A stretch of DNA of 64,000 bases, taken from the NCBI GenBank assembly GCA_905250115.1, contig CAJNOI010000035.1:186001-250000 (forward strand). Reading direction: 5' to 3'. A program made the position numbers and the translations under genes. This DNA is from Adineta steineri. Lineage: Eukaryota > Rotifera > Eurotatoria > Adinetida > Adinetidae. This document shows, one piece after another, positions 36,388 through 48,775 of this stretch. Every line of letters begins with the position of its first letter. Position 1 is the stretch's first letter. The notes beneath the pieces are model-generated. The model searched no databases. It was not told the DNA's origin and saw only the letters and a list, made by a program, of their open reading frames with translations.

Positions 36388-37481
36388 AGGTTACGAAATG
36401 AGATAATTAAGGAAAAGTTTTCATGATATTCTATCATTTAAACTTTTCCTTGAACATACGATTCAATTTTCCGTCTCTGCCAATGCAATATTTCGTTATA
36501 AATGATACTTTATTTAAAAAAATCAGATTGCAATGAATTAATATTTGAGATATTGTTCTATTAAAAGAAAAAATGATTTAAAATTAAATTTATGTGTGCA
36601 ATCGAACTCTTTCAAAATTAAGTTCATGATGCATTTTAGAGAGTAGATAATATCGAAAAGGCTGTGACCCATAGCAAACAGTACTTTTCATTGATATATC
36701 GATACTAATCAATTATATATGTGTAACATAAATAATAAGTATATGCATCACATTTTCTAAAATTGATATTATTGATTTATTAACTGTTGTGATTGTATAT
36801 TTGTTCTTGAGAACTCAAGGATATTTGTTGTGATATACTTTCCCATGAGAAGAACTACTTCCGACATTACATACAACAGTATTATTTCATTTCAGACATT
36901 ACGACATATATGGTACAATATATCATTTCGAATGACCATAAAAAACTATTTATTTCTTCTACGTTTACAAAATTCTCTATCAAGGAAAAGCCGCTCGTTA
37001 GTCCCTGGAACATTTCCCTGATAATCATTCAAATACATCACCTCCGGTTATTTTCTTACATCTATCTATCATTCTAACATGAATGCCGTTTGATATATTT
37101 ATCATGATGTATTTGACATGAGTTAATTAACTATAATCAATATAATTGAAATATATAATGTAACCATTAAACTTTTCATATACTTCATGATTCACATTTT
37201 TCGTATGTCATTGTCGATATCAAGGATACAAATTTTCGTTAAAAGATTCTTGTCTATCATAAACAAAGTATTAGTCAACACCAACTGGAATAGTTATTTT
37301 TTTGTATACACAATAATATCTATCGCCTATTAGATACACTTCAAAAAATAAAAATAGTGAAATAATATAAAAATATATACATGATATTGTATCTTGTCAA
37401 AACATTTTATTTTCTTTAGATACGATATAAAAAGATATAGTTTATTTTATTATGACTGAGAAAGAATTAATTGAAACAAAA
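36388..37481. other. Intergenic stretch, 1.1 kb
   Basis: AT-rich. No gene supported; the 63-codon ORF at 36830-37021 has no recognisable content. It includes the 3' flank of stomatin. Confidence 0.45.
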
Positions 37482-40350
37482 TTATCGTTTATACAATGAT
37501 ACAGCCTGTAATAGTTCAACAGGAATAGGAAAGACAATTGTTGAATTTCGTTCAGTAGCAATTTGTGTTAATGTTTGTAAATATCGTAATTGCATAGCTA
37601 TTGGTGATTCACTAATAATATCAGCTGCTTCTTTTAAACCTCGACTTGCTTTCATTTCACCTTCAGCTGCAATAATTTTTGCACGAGCATCTCGAGAAGC
37701 TTCAGCTTCAGCAGCCATCGCTTTTTGTAATGCTACTGGTAAACGAACATCTTTTACTTCGACACGTTCAACTTTAACACCCCATGGATCAGTTGCTTCA
37801 TCAAGACTAGTCTATTTGAAAATAATGAAATATATTTTTATACAATAAATCATAATTTATATATATACAGACCTGAATAACAGTATCAATTTTGTCACGT
37901 TCTGCAAGAATCTCATGAAGTGTTTTAGTACCTAGAACCTATAATGAACAAAAAAAAATATGGTTAAGAAAATACAAAAGAAAAATCTATTTTACTTACA
38001 TTTCGAAGTGTTGTTGCTGCTAAAAGTTTTGTTGATTTAGCTGCATCTTCAACATTTGTTATTGAAATAACAGCGTTAAATATTCGAAAATAAACAACAG
38101 CATCAACTGCTACTGTTACACTATCTCTTGTTAAAATTTCCTGTGGTGGAACATCGAAAGTAACTGTTCGAAGATCAACTTTACTGTATGTATCAATACA
38201 TGGTAGTATAAAAAAGAGGCCTGGTCCTAAATACAATACAATGTATATAATACATATAAAGTACTGTATTAAATAGTTATTGATATCTTCTCTAATGATC
38301 TTAGTAATAAGTAATCAAACATATGTTATTATATAGATATCTGTTCTTATCGTAATGTATACGTGACATCTGTTATCTAATTTAATACTGATTATATAAT
38401 AATAATAATGTTCTAATGTGAATTATATATTATATCTATATAATAGTTTTGAGAAAATTGATTGATTAAGATTCAAATCTGGTAAATGAATATGATTGAC
38501 ATTTGGAATATTTCTTAGTCTAGATCTTGATTTCAATCTTAGAATATTGTTCTCCAGATGGTTTCCTTCTTCTTCTTTTTTTTGTTATTAATTATCATCT
38601 TTCAGCTTAGATGACACTGTAATGACATATCATTATTTTTATAGCTTACGTACCACGTGCTCCATCTGCTAAAATCCGGCCAAGTCGAAATATAACAGCT
38701 CGTTCATATTCTTGTACAACCTTGAATATATATTTTAAAATCAAAAAAAAAAGATAAATTTTCTCGTTAATAAATATACATACTTTTAAACAAAAACATA
38801 ATGATAATGGAAATGTAACAATGACAAGTATATAACTAAGTACAATAAGTATACCAAAAAAATAACCTGATTGCTCAGTTTTGCTTTTGAGATCTAAAAC
38901 AAGAAATGTATTGAATTCATTGTCTTCTTATATTGTAGATACATATATATTCTTTCGTTCTTTCTTTCTGAATACAAAATTTCTATAGTTATAATAAAAA
39001 AAATCACATATATAGACTATTCTTCGATATAAACTAATAAGAAAAACAATTCAACTAGAAAATTGTCAATTAGCTATTTCTTATTATCTTTTTATATCTA
39101 TTATTATTTATATTCAGTTGAATGAATAAATTAGTAAAGAAATAGAAATATTTACCATAACCTAACGAATGCATATGAGTTGTTAATAGAGTATGTTGAT
39201 CTAGATTATGTCTCGATGGTGATATATGTCGTGTCCGTTGTGTTGTAGAATGTTGTTGAACATCTTGACGATTAAGACGTACTGAACTATGATAATCATC
39301 ACGCTCTTCATTACGATTTCTCACCATTATTAAGAATGTTTTTCTTCGTCTAGTTTTTTTTTTCTTACTGATCCATTTGTTGTTTCATCGTTATCAAATA
39401 TAAGCGAAAAATGTCGTGTAAATGCTCTTCTAATATCAATGATCTTGTGTTATAATTGGCGAAACGTGCACATATTCTCTCTCATCGAATGGGACAGATA
39501 TATAATACACTCTTTTTCCATCTGTAAATCTTGCTTTAGTATGCTGAACTACATATATGTACAAGAAGAGAGAGAGAGAAAGAGAGACAGAGAGGACAAG
39601 AAGAAGATGCGGAGCGAGAGAAAGTTTGTCAGAAATTATAGCAGCAAATGCCATTCCCGAATGAATATCATTATCACCATCGTGTTGTAATTATTAGATT
39701 GTTTCTACTCTATCATATTGTAATTAAGGTAAAGAAGAAACATGAAAGCGAGAAATAGGGCAAAAATGATTTTATATTAAGGATAAGTTCGATTTGTCCT
39801 TGTGTCTTCGGCTATTATTAGCTTTCTATCATGATGTATGCGTTAGCCCGTAAAATTAACTGAAAATGTTCGTGCATAATAAAAAAAAGCGCGATAAAAG
39901 ATCATAGCTATATATATTCAATTACTATTTATATGTTGTTATTTGCACAAGATTAATCATATCATGCTTGTATTTATCACATGAACTATCAATTAAATTA
40001 TCGCTTTTCATTTAATTACGAATGGATTTAGAATATCAATAAAAACTTTAAAAAAACGAAAATATTTTTCTTTTTAACATACCATCTGTTCCTCGATGTA
40101 CGAATAAACGAGGTGGAATGATAAATGAATATCTAGATAGACGTCGAGCAACATTGCCATCAATTCGTTGAGTTGATGATGGTAGCATTGGAGTAAGATA
40201 ATCTTCAGCACTCATCGAACCGAATTGTGTTCGATAAACATCAGTTCGATTTGATGCTCGTCGAACACCATATTGTGCAGTATAAGTATATCCAGTAGTC
40301 ATTGCACCACCACCACCATGTTCACCATCGATCAATGATGTATCATGCAT
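37482..40350 (-). CDS. STOM: Stomatin (band 7 / SPFH family), with two alternative first exons
   Basis: Membrane-anchored SPFH protein that oligomerises at cholesterol-rich membranes and modulates channels. Shared exons on the minus strand: 38784-38893, 38654-38720, 38000-38226, 37873-37938, 37482-37811. Two ATG-bearing first exons, 40083-40350 (89 codons, Gly/Thr/Arg-rich) and 39156-39327 (57 codons, Arg/His-rich), both end with one base of a codon, so either splices in frame, giving 355 or 323 codons. A hydrophobic hairpin ([21 protein letters not shown]) is followed by [87 protein letters not shown], the [23 protein letters not shown] helix and [11 protein letters not shown]. These are stomatin signatures. 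Two first exons mean two N-termini and probably two promoters. Confidence 0.93.
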
Positions 40351-41429
40351 GTTCTATAAAGATCGTTGATATTTACACGAACACCGAATTTGATCGTTGT
40401 TCTTCCTATTTTTATAAGTCTCACCTTATTAAAATTCTAAACAGTTGTTAACACATATGTATTCCCCTGTTAACTTCCGCTCTATCAAATATTGTCATAA
40501 CCTCATGTCAAGGGATTTTGCCATCTATATCTATATATTATTTTACGGTCGGTTAAATAGACAAGTGTAGTCGTTGTATAGACTAACACAAGCTAATATA
40601 AAAAGTATTCAAGAGAACGATAGAAACTTTTATGGATAAGACTTTCTTAGATAATTGGTTAATTTCTCTCAATTGTTCTTTCTTCATTTCTTTTAGTCAT
40701 CTATATTTTCTTGCCTTGTTTTTGAAGATAATGATGGCTGCCAGTAGTTAACTTGTTATATTTGTAAAAATTCTTGTCGTCTTCGTCTCAATTTTGTCCT
40801 TCTTCTTCTTCTGTCTTTCGAGAAAAGATTATCTCAATGTAGTTACTTTGTTGCTCACAACTCTAAGGATATGATCATCACCCAACCATTCATTACAATC
40901 GATCTAATCCTTCTTTTATTAGATCAAACTTTCAGTCGAGAGGAAAAGGAAAAAGAAGTGTATCCTTTTCTTGCTTTATCTAGAATGTTGTGAATAGTTG
41001 AATAGAAGTAACATACATAATAATCAGGAATTAAATTATTTATTCGTTAGCATCATCTTATTGATCAAGATTCTCTTCACAATCAATTTCAATGCTTTTT
41101 TCTCAGCATAAAGACATTTTTTTTTGGTTCATAAAAACGGAAAAGGAGAGAAACCTAAGTAAATATCTATTTCTTTTAAATTCTATTTACTAAGACAAAA
41201 ATCTCTTTAAAACAAATCGAATTAATTCTTTCTTTTGTTTTTTTCTCTCTCTATAACAATCAAGCGATAAAATTGATTTAACTATATTTCTATTTACTTC
41301 ATCGTATCAATCAACAAAATATTTGCATCAATTAGACTGTCTATTAAATCAATTATCTTTGATATGAATATCAATACATATATAAATAGTATATCCATCA
41401 GCAGTATACGATATTATCTTATTTGAATC
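40351..41429. other. Intergenic stretch, 1.1 kb
   Basis: Upstream flank of the distal stomatin first exon and of the short gene at 41430. AT-rich with Phe/Ser-coding poly-T tracts. No gene seen. Confidence 0.45.
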
Positions 41430-41828
41430 ATGTCAACCATTATCTTATCTCCAATTGTTATTACAAAAAACAAAATTCGACCTTCAACACCTGTTCGTCG
41501 TCGATGTTTAGCATCACTTCAATGTAATTTAACACATAATATTACTATTGAACAAGTATTACTTAAACTTATTGATCGTTTACAAGATTCAACAGACTCA
41601 TCAACACAATTACTTATACGTTTATATCAACATAAATCTTTACGTCTTATTGATGAACCAAAAAAATTATCTTTATTTCAAGAAGAAATTTATTCTGGCC
41701 TACGTCGTCTTCATCCATCTATTGTAAATTCATCTTTATTGAATCAAGAAAATCAAATGAATATTACAATGCCACAACCTATTATAACTGGTCGATCTGG
41801 ACAAGCTACAATTAGAAAACTTCATTAA
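41430..41828 (+). CDS. Unknown 132-residue protein, single exon
   Basis: Open frame with codon use like the neighbours. A short basic start (KNKIRPSTPVRRRC) leads into predicted helices (ITIEQVLLKLIDRLQDSTDSS and LLIRLYQHKSLRLIDEPKKLSLFQEEIYSGLRRL), then a polar tail. No signal peptide, membrane segment or motif that I know. A TATA-like TATAAATAG lies at about 41380. It may be a small coiled-coil protein; no function assigned. Confidence 0.55.
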   Translation: MSTIILSPIVITKNKIRPSTPVRRRCLASLQCNLTHNITIEQVLLKLIDRLQDSTDSSTQLLIRLYQHKSLRLIDEPKKLSLFQEEIYSGLRRLHPSIVNSSLLNQENQMNITMPQPIITGRSGQATIRKLH

Positions 41829-42242
41829 TTTTTTTTCTTTGTAATTTTAATTTTCATAAGCAATATTTTTTGTTAATATATTCATAATAAAAAAATATCT
41901 AAACATATTTTCTCTTTTGATCGGATAGAATGTTAAGGTTAAAAAACAATTTGTTGTAGCAATCACAAAAAAATATTCTATTCTTTTCTTCGATTAAAAG
42001 AAATTTTTTTGAAAAAATATTAAATACAATCGTTTTATTTTTCTCAATAAAAAAAAAACTGTAAGACAAACATCGATCATAGATCAACATTGTTTCACAC
42101 AAATTGTTTATTCCGCTTTAAGCAAAGAGCAAACTAACGATAATAATAATTTCTATGGATGCAATACATACAAACACTATTGATGTAGTTCGAATAAATG
42201 AAAAACATCGAATTATAAAGAGAGAACAGAAATACGTTTACA
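41829..42242. other. Intergenic stretch, 0.4 kb
   Basis: AT-rich spacer holding the 3' UTR of the short gene and the 5' flank of the LRRC74-like gene. Nothing else seen. Confidence 0.45.
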
Positions 42243-44600
42243 ATGCTTTCAACTGAGGTAAAACAAAAATAATTTTCTATATAACATATCTCTAGTTAAT
42301 ATAATTAGGAAATAAATGAAACTATTACGAAACCAACATTAGAAGGAAGTGATGGAGCATCTGTTAGAGAAGAAGATGAATTAGAGGAATTACCAGCAGC
42401 AGTTATTACTGATGAAAATGATGAAAAAACGTCTGCTGATTTAACTAATTTAAAACAATCGAATCTACCAACAAATTTAAAAACATCAAGTACTGCATTA
42501 CGTAGTGATGCTAAACGTGTACGAATCAATCAACCACGTGAATCCTTATCAAATTCAAATAATGTTGTAATGAAACGTGATCCAGTTGTTGAATCTATAA
42601 TTGAATCACGAAAACTATCTCTTATTGATAATTCTTATACACGTTTAGCACAATCAAGTAGACCACCACAACGGTCGAGTACATTTGATATGCGCCCTCC
42701 GACAAGAGAATCAGAAAGTGCAAAAAAAGAGAGAGTAGTAAGTTCACAAAGTGAAAAAAAAGTAACATTACCAGTAACAATCGATTATGATGTTGAAGGA
42801 TGGGATGAAGGATTAACTGAAGAGATTGAAAAAGGTAAAATAAAATAATTATTTAATCGGATAATATTTAATTATGTTTTGAATAGATAATATTTCACAA
42901 TCAGATAAATCATGTGTACAATTATATGATGAAATATGTAAACGTTTAAATATTTGTCCATGTTCAATTATTTTACGATCATTAAATACAACAAAAATTA
43001 ATTTAGGAAACTATGGACTAGGACCAAGAGGATGTGTACCATTAGTAGTTGGTCTTATTGTAAGTGTCGTTTTTTTACTCATTTAAAATTATGTTTTTTA
43101 CAATATATGTATTTAGCGTAATACAACAGTTATATCATTAAATTTATCGGGAAATAATATTGGTAGTGCGGGAATGTCACATATCTATCAAATTATTACA
43201 GAAAATGCATATATTGAAGAATATGTACGTAGCATTTACTTAAAAATTAAAAAAAAAATACAGTCTGTATTTAGGATCTTTCATTTAATGATCTTGGTAC
43301 AAAAGGTAGTCGAAAAGTAGCAACTGCTGTTTCTAATTGTAGTCAATTGAAAACATTGAATGTAGCTGGTTTGTAATAGAAATTAATGTTGATTTCAATA
43401 CTATATTATTTTATATAGGAAATGGATTAACTTCTAATGATATTATGCTTTTACTTTCAAAATTAGAGGTAAAGGATTTTTTTTCTTCGATTGAAAAAAT
43501 AAAATCAATTTCTTTTTTTTGTAGGATCTTTCATATCTTAGAAATCTTAATATAAGTCATAATGAATTGGATGAAGAAGGTGGAAAATTTGTTGCTAATT
43601 GGCTAGGTGAAAATCATCTCTTAGCTAAATTTGATGCTAGTTGGTGTAGTATTCGTTTATCAGCTGCGAAAGAAATGGCTAAAGCAATTGGTGAAAATAA
43701 TCGATTAGAATCACTTGATTTATCACATAATGGTTTTTCAAATGATACACTCGGATCTATAACAAGTTCTCTATCATCTAATTCAGCATTAACTGAATTA
43801 AATTTACGTGGTAGTCATTTTGTATGTAGACACGAAGGAACAGATAAATATAAACCAGATAGATTAATTACTGGTAAAGATTGTCAATTATATGATATGC
43901 TTGTTGCTGCTGCTACAAATCAATCATTAAAAATATTTCGAGTATTTTTTATAATTAGTTTAATTTATCTATTAGATTTTGTTTTAGTTAGGAGAAGATC
44001 ATATTGATCAACGTTGCTTACCGATTATATTAGAAGCTTTATCTAAAGTAGAAAATATTACATTAGAAGAATTAGATCTAACTGTATGATTTGATTTTAT
44101 TTGATTTTTTTTTCTAATTATTAAAATATTTTCTTATAGGGTATAATGACAGATTATAAGTTAATAGAGAAATGTCATTTATTATTTGTAAATCATCCGA
44201 AATTAAAAGTTTATGTTGGACCCGTTAGACAAACAATAGAATATTTTACAAATAATCTTCGAAATTTAATACGTGCATATTCCATCGAAAATGAAATAAA
44301 TTTACCTGATATATTCAGTCCAAGTGAAGATATGACTACGACAGCAACATCAATTACTTACGAACAATTTCTTGATGGATTAAGAAAAGCAAAAATTCCA
44401 TTTCCAATAGCACTTATCAATGATATCATCAAATATTTGGTTAGTTATTTCTATCAATAGAGTTCCTATTTATGCTTAAATAATTTTTCTCTATAGGGTC
44501 AAGATAGCGAAGAAGGATCAATTTCTATTAGGTTTGTAAATACAAATAATGATCAGAAATATATATATATTCTTTCTACTGTAGATCGCTTCAAGTTTAG
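42243..44600 (+). CDS. Leucine-rich repeat protein, LRRC74-like
   Basis: Eleven exons join in phase to 609 codons: 42243-42257, 42309-42834, 42887-43059, 43117-43224, 43275-43368, 43419-43468, 43525-43941, 43988-44083, 44140-44439, 44497-44531, 44585-44600. The first 200 residues are acidic and Ser-rich. Then come ribonuclease-inhibitor-type repeats: INLGNYGLGPRGCVPLVVGL, VISLNLSGNNIGSAGMSHI, EYDLSFNDLGTKGSRKVA, LKTLNVAGNGLTSNDIMLLL, LNISHNELDEEGGKFVANWL, LESLDLSHNGFSNDTLGSI and LTELNLRGSHF. The C-terminus (SITYEQFLDGLRKAKIPFPIA, then GQDSEEGSISI) looks like a degenerate EF-hand pair. This order, LRRs then EF-hand-like end, fits LRRC74A/B, proteins of unknown role. The exon 43988 start (after TTTAG) is the only frame-keeping choice. 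Confidence 0.78.
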
Positions 44601-46346
44601 TTTTTTTATTTACATCAATATTCATGTTGATGTATGTAATGATTTGTTTACTTCATCCAAGCAATTAGTTTGTTTAATCAACATATTTCATCTTATTCAA
44701 TCAGCTGTCGACTTCTTGACTGGCGAATTTTTTTTTTCTAATATATTTATTCGTATATAGTAAAATTTGACGAAAAAAGAAAAGAATAAGAATTAATAAA
44801 AAATGGAAACAATGATAAATGAACAGACTTATTTTCTAGCCATTGCATAATTGACATCTTTTTTATTCGCTTATTCTTCATATAACATACCTTCATTTGT
44901 CATGCATTTTTTTTTCTTATTTATAAATAATGAACACATACATATGTTTTACATGCTGATTTTTGTTATTAATAACTTAATTAATTTTTATTAGCGTATT
45001 GCTAAAGAAAATAAATAAAACTTATCAGACGTTATTTCGTTTTCTATGCAATGCAATGCACGCATATAATTGATAAGATTCAGCGTCAGTCTTGAAATTT
45101 TAATGAAAGACATACTTATGACTGACAACAAGTGCGAAAAATGAAACTATTTTTCTTCTTTTTATGACAAGTATATAACATATAAAGTTAATAGTCGATT
45201 GACATGCGTAAAATCAGCTATAATGTTAATAAATTCCTTGCAGTTATATATATGTATATATATAGACTGTCGTTTAGTCTAACGTCTAATCAACCAAAAT
45301 AAAAAACACGCACACACACACACACAAAAATAAGCAACGGTAAGAATATTTTTCTTTCAAAGAAAAAAATCTTAAAATAGTTTTGTTAATATTTATATAA
45401 TTATTGAAATATTATCTTTATAAAAAAGATCAAACAAGTGGGGGATTTATTTTTAGAATTTCATGTCAAGAATTTTTTCGCTTTTTTTTGTTATTCTACA
45501 TAAATAGACGTCATATTACATTTGTATTCGAAGAATGTTTTATGCGTCATTATATTCGAAAGATTTTTTGTTGTATTTTTTTTCTCGAATAAATGCGTTG
45601 TTTGATAACAGTCATAGTGAATCAAATGGCAAATAACAAACTTTCTAATCGATTCTTATTTTTCTTTTCTTCTTCCATATTTTTTTTGCAATATTCAGTG
45701 CAGATAAAGGTCCGCCATTACATATTGTTGGAATCAATAGCATTCGAATGTTTTTGCTTTGTTGATGTTTGTATGCATTTTTTTTATTTGACTGTATGTG
45801 CCATGGTAGTATTTATTGTGCGTTTATCGTCTAAAGTACACATATAAAATGAGAGAAAGAAAAAGAACAGAAGCAGAACGATGATGACGCTCCGAAAAAA
45901 AAAACCTTTTCTATGCGCGCATAGTTGAAAGAGGACGTAAGGTAATCACTAGTTAAGTAACTTCATTCTAGTATTATTGAAGTAAAAAGTCTCGAAAATT
46001 TTTATTCTTAGTTTTTTTTGTTCTCATATCATTCTGTTAGTGAGATGAATACGTAATAGTTTCTTTTGCGTTTATATCTAAATTGTTTTCTATATAAGAA
46101 AAAGAGAACGAATGATATACATGGCCATCTATCCTCCGGCTAAACTATGTTAGGAATGAGAATTATTTCAATGATGTAGATACAATCTGTGCATATTCTC
46201 ACCATATGTTCGTTTTTCACAACTTTTCTTTTCTAAATGAACGAATAGAGAAGACAAACATACATATATAAGAAGTTCGATTAAAAATATTACATTCGTT
46301 TTTTTCTTCCTTCTTGTTTTAGAATTTTTTGTAGACGAATTTGACA
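44601..46346. other. 1.7-kb intergenic region upstream of the VGLL4-like gene
   Basis: AT-rich with a CA microsatellite at about 45308-45326 and poly-T tracts. Two open frames at 45404-45847 are Phe/Ile/Cys-rich low-complexity and not accepted as genes. TTTTTTGTAG before the VGLL4 start suggests a 5' UTR intron, so part of this may be a transcribed leader. Confidence 0.45.
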
Positions 46347-47290
46347 ATGAACGGAAATAATCATAGCAACAATTTAATGTGCAATCAAAATCAGGTACCA
46401 AAAAATCTTCCATTAAAAAAACGTCGAGCATATGTTATTGATACATCCACGAATAATGTTAATAGTACAAATGGTGATCGAGATGAAAATTATTCAAATC
46501 ATTCGCCATCATCGATAAAACAGTAAGTTTCAGTACATATTTATAAAGTAAAAGTATAAAATATAAATCTGTTTTTTGCGTTCGTATTCTAGGTCGTATC
46601 CACAAGAAGATCCACTGCAAATTCATCTCCCACCGATGATTACTACAACAACACCACCATCATCGCCACATATAGAATTATTACGTCAACAATATGCATA
46701 TTTACATGCTAGTTCACCTAATGCTCAACATCAAAATTTATATCCGCCATCAAATTTTGAATATCTTATGGCACAAAAAGTTCTTGCTCAACAATTTCTT
46801 GATAATTATCGAACATTAGTAGATCAACATCAACAAAATCAACCATGTAATTATACAGTTGTCGAAGGTAAATTATTTCATTAATTTTTCGTTGAAATAA
46901 TTTTTTTTATTAAATATATTTATAGACAAACATAAAAGAACAGATGTAACAGTTGATGAACATTTTCGAAAATCTCTCGGTTATAATTATGATAAATTAA
47001 ATGGCGGATTTTTAACACCAGATAATTCATCATCAAATAGTTCACCAATTGATCGTACTCCAGGTATGACCAAAAAAAAACAATATATATATATATATTC
47101 TTATTGTATTCTTTTTCATATAGCTGAATCGATTGATGAACATTTCGCTCGATCACTCGGTAGATTTTGGCCATTATCAACACCATCGAATGAAGATAAT
47201 GCATCATCACTAACTGAATCAGTTGTTGATGATCATTTTGCTAAAGCTCTAGGTGCAAAAACATGGGAAAAACTGAAAGAAAAATCATAA
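46347..47290 (+). CDS. VGLL4: Vestigial-like TEAD cofactor (VGLL4-like) with three Tondu motifs
   Basis: Four exons (46347-46522, 46593-46867, 46926-47063, 47124-47290) join to 251 codons. VGLL4 binds TEAD/Scalloped factors through Tondu motifs and competes with YAP. Three motifs of the pattern V/I-D-(E/D)-HF-x-(R/K)-(S/A)-LG are visible: TVDEHFRKSLG (46949-46980), SIDEHFARSLG (47130-47162) and VVDDHFAKALGAKTW (about 47220-47265). Human VGLL4 has two. A basic KNLPLKKRRAYVID segment near the N-terminus may be the nuclear signal; the middle is Gln/Pro/Ser-rich and disordered. The last exon is partly copied at 52592-52665. Confidence 0.86.
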
Positions 47291-47921
47291 GTATATTTTA
47301 CATTCAAATTTATCTCTAGCGGCATTTTTTTTCTGTTTTGTTATTATATCTCTTCTCGTTCTTTTATTATTTCTCTCTATATCTGATGACACCCGGTGTC
47401 AATGTATACATGACAAATAAAATTTTCTTTTTTTTGTTTTAAAAACTATAAATCTAATAAATAGATGAAAATGTTTGGTTAATATTTTCGGAAATAATAT
47501 TATGTTCTTCATTGTATTTTATTTTTGTTTTATGTTTCGAAGATCGTTTCGCAGAAAAATTTAATAATGGCGATGTATTTATTATTTGACCTGGAGGTGG
47601 TCGCCCAAGAAAATCTGGTTGATAGAGTGAAGATTGACATAAATAATCACATTTGCCAGTATTTAGATGTGATCGATGATGAGCTGAAAAGAGACAGTTT
47701 AAATTTCGGATAAGAATAGATCTTCTTTATTCATTTCAGAACAAATCATGTGTTAGTTCTATAGATTGCATGCTTGCAAATAATTCCCATAATGTTGATT
47801 ATATGTATTAATTGAATTATAGAATAGTGTTTACTATTATCAAAATTGTTTCTTCTATTAATCATAAAATCAGTACAATTAGGTGGTTGCACAAATCCAC
47901 CAGACATGATTGAATTAGAAA
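47111..47921. repeat. Direct repeat, copy A (VGLL4 last exon plus tail of the neighbour gene)
   Basis: Nearly identical to 52579-53257 in the same orientation. It includes the VGLL4 last exon with its acceptor, the short convergent spacer, and, on the minus strand, counterparts of the last two exons of the gene at 52807-54853. It is longer than copy B because of about 100 extra bases between the second and third Tondu motifs, about 22 bp of CT-rich spacer near 47345, and 24 bp in frame near 47572-47596. Homology stops abruptly near 47921. Confidence 0.85.
47454..47921 (-). pseudogene. Truncated copy of the last two exons of the 52807-54853 gene
   Basis: Minus-strand exon equivalents at about 47835-47921 and 47454-47683. 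The frame is intact to the same stop, with an extra eight codons (PPGQIINT-like) in the last exon compared with the full gene. Upstream of 47921 the frame runs into a stop and no further exons are found, so this is a 3' fragment. Only a few substitutions separate it from the intact copy, so the event looks fairly recent or the copies are being homogenised. Confidence 0.75.
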
Positions 47922-48131
47922 TATCATTTATATATCGATTTATTACATATGATATTGATGTTGTTTTAAAAGATATTTTAAATTCAATTATTAATCTTAC
48001 AAAAGATCAAAATAATTTAAATAAGTTTGTTAAATAAATAAAAATCTCTAAAATTATAAAATAAATAATTTTTGCCAACTATTTTAGTTCATTATCATTA
48101 ATGAGTGAATGAACATTTTTTATTTATTTTC

Positions 48132-48571
48132 TTTGATCTTACAATTCTTTATCTAATGTTAAACCTTTATTATCATCAACATCTATTGTTAATTATTTAA
48201 TAAATTCATTATATTCAATTATTCTATCTGAGGATCAATCATCATCATTATTATTATTAGTTAATCAATTATGTTTAGCATTTCATTCAGTTATTGAAAT
48301 ACCTGCATCATCATCATCCTCTATTGATTTAGGGTTTTCTAATCTTTTAAAATATCTTTATAAACAAAGATCTTGTTCATTATCAATAATTAAATATTTA
48401 ATATTAGTTCAGCATTCTTCTCGTAATCAAAACTCATGTGAAATTCTATCATTATTAAATGAATATTTAATTGAAATTGGAATTCATCAAGAAAATTTCA
48501 ATTCTATTTGTCAATTACTTATTCTCGTTCTTGTAGAGAAGAGTCCAGTAAACAAATTGCTTGATTGCTAG
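48132..48571 (+). pseudogene. Coding-looking remnant of unknown gene
   Basis: About 146 codons stay open from TCTTACAATTC (48132) to a TAG at 48569-48571, with the host's codon habits (TCA, TTA, ATT, AAT) and helical Leu/Ser-rich content such as LLLLVNQLCLAFHSVIEIPA and SIIKYLILVQHSSRNQNSCEILSLLNEYLIEIGIHQENF. There is no ATG near the start, an upstream in-frame stop, and no acceptor AG between about 48100 and 48140. A further coding-looking piece at 47922-48037 (YRFITYDIDVVLKDILNSIINLTKDQNN) may be another part. Family not recognised; a broken 5'- and 3'-truncated gene is the simplest reading. Confidence 0.4.
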
Positions 48572-48775
48572 TCTGCCCGCAGGGTCAAAAAAACATCGAA
48601 AATCAACTTTTAGAAAAAAATATTTCTAGAGGTATTTCGATACGGAGAGTTAGTTATCTAGAAATAAAATAAAAGAAAATATATTTTTATTTTTCAAAAA
48701 AAATAATCGATTGTTTTTGTTCAACAAATCGAGATAAACAACAAAAAAACTACAAAAAAAACTACAAAAAAAAAA

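Noticed and set aside
45404..45847. Two adjacent frames of 62 and 84 codons
   Set aside because: AT-driven, Phe/Cys/Ile-rich, with no codon-position signal or neighbouring splice sites that extend them.
47525..47713. 62-codon plus-strand frame
   Set aside because: It is the antisense of the duplicated last exon of the minus-strand gene, which has the coherent reading and stop.
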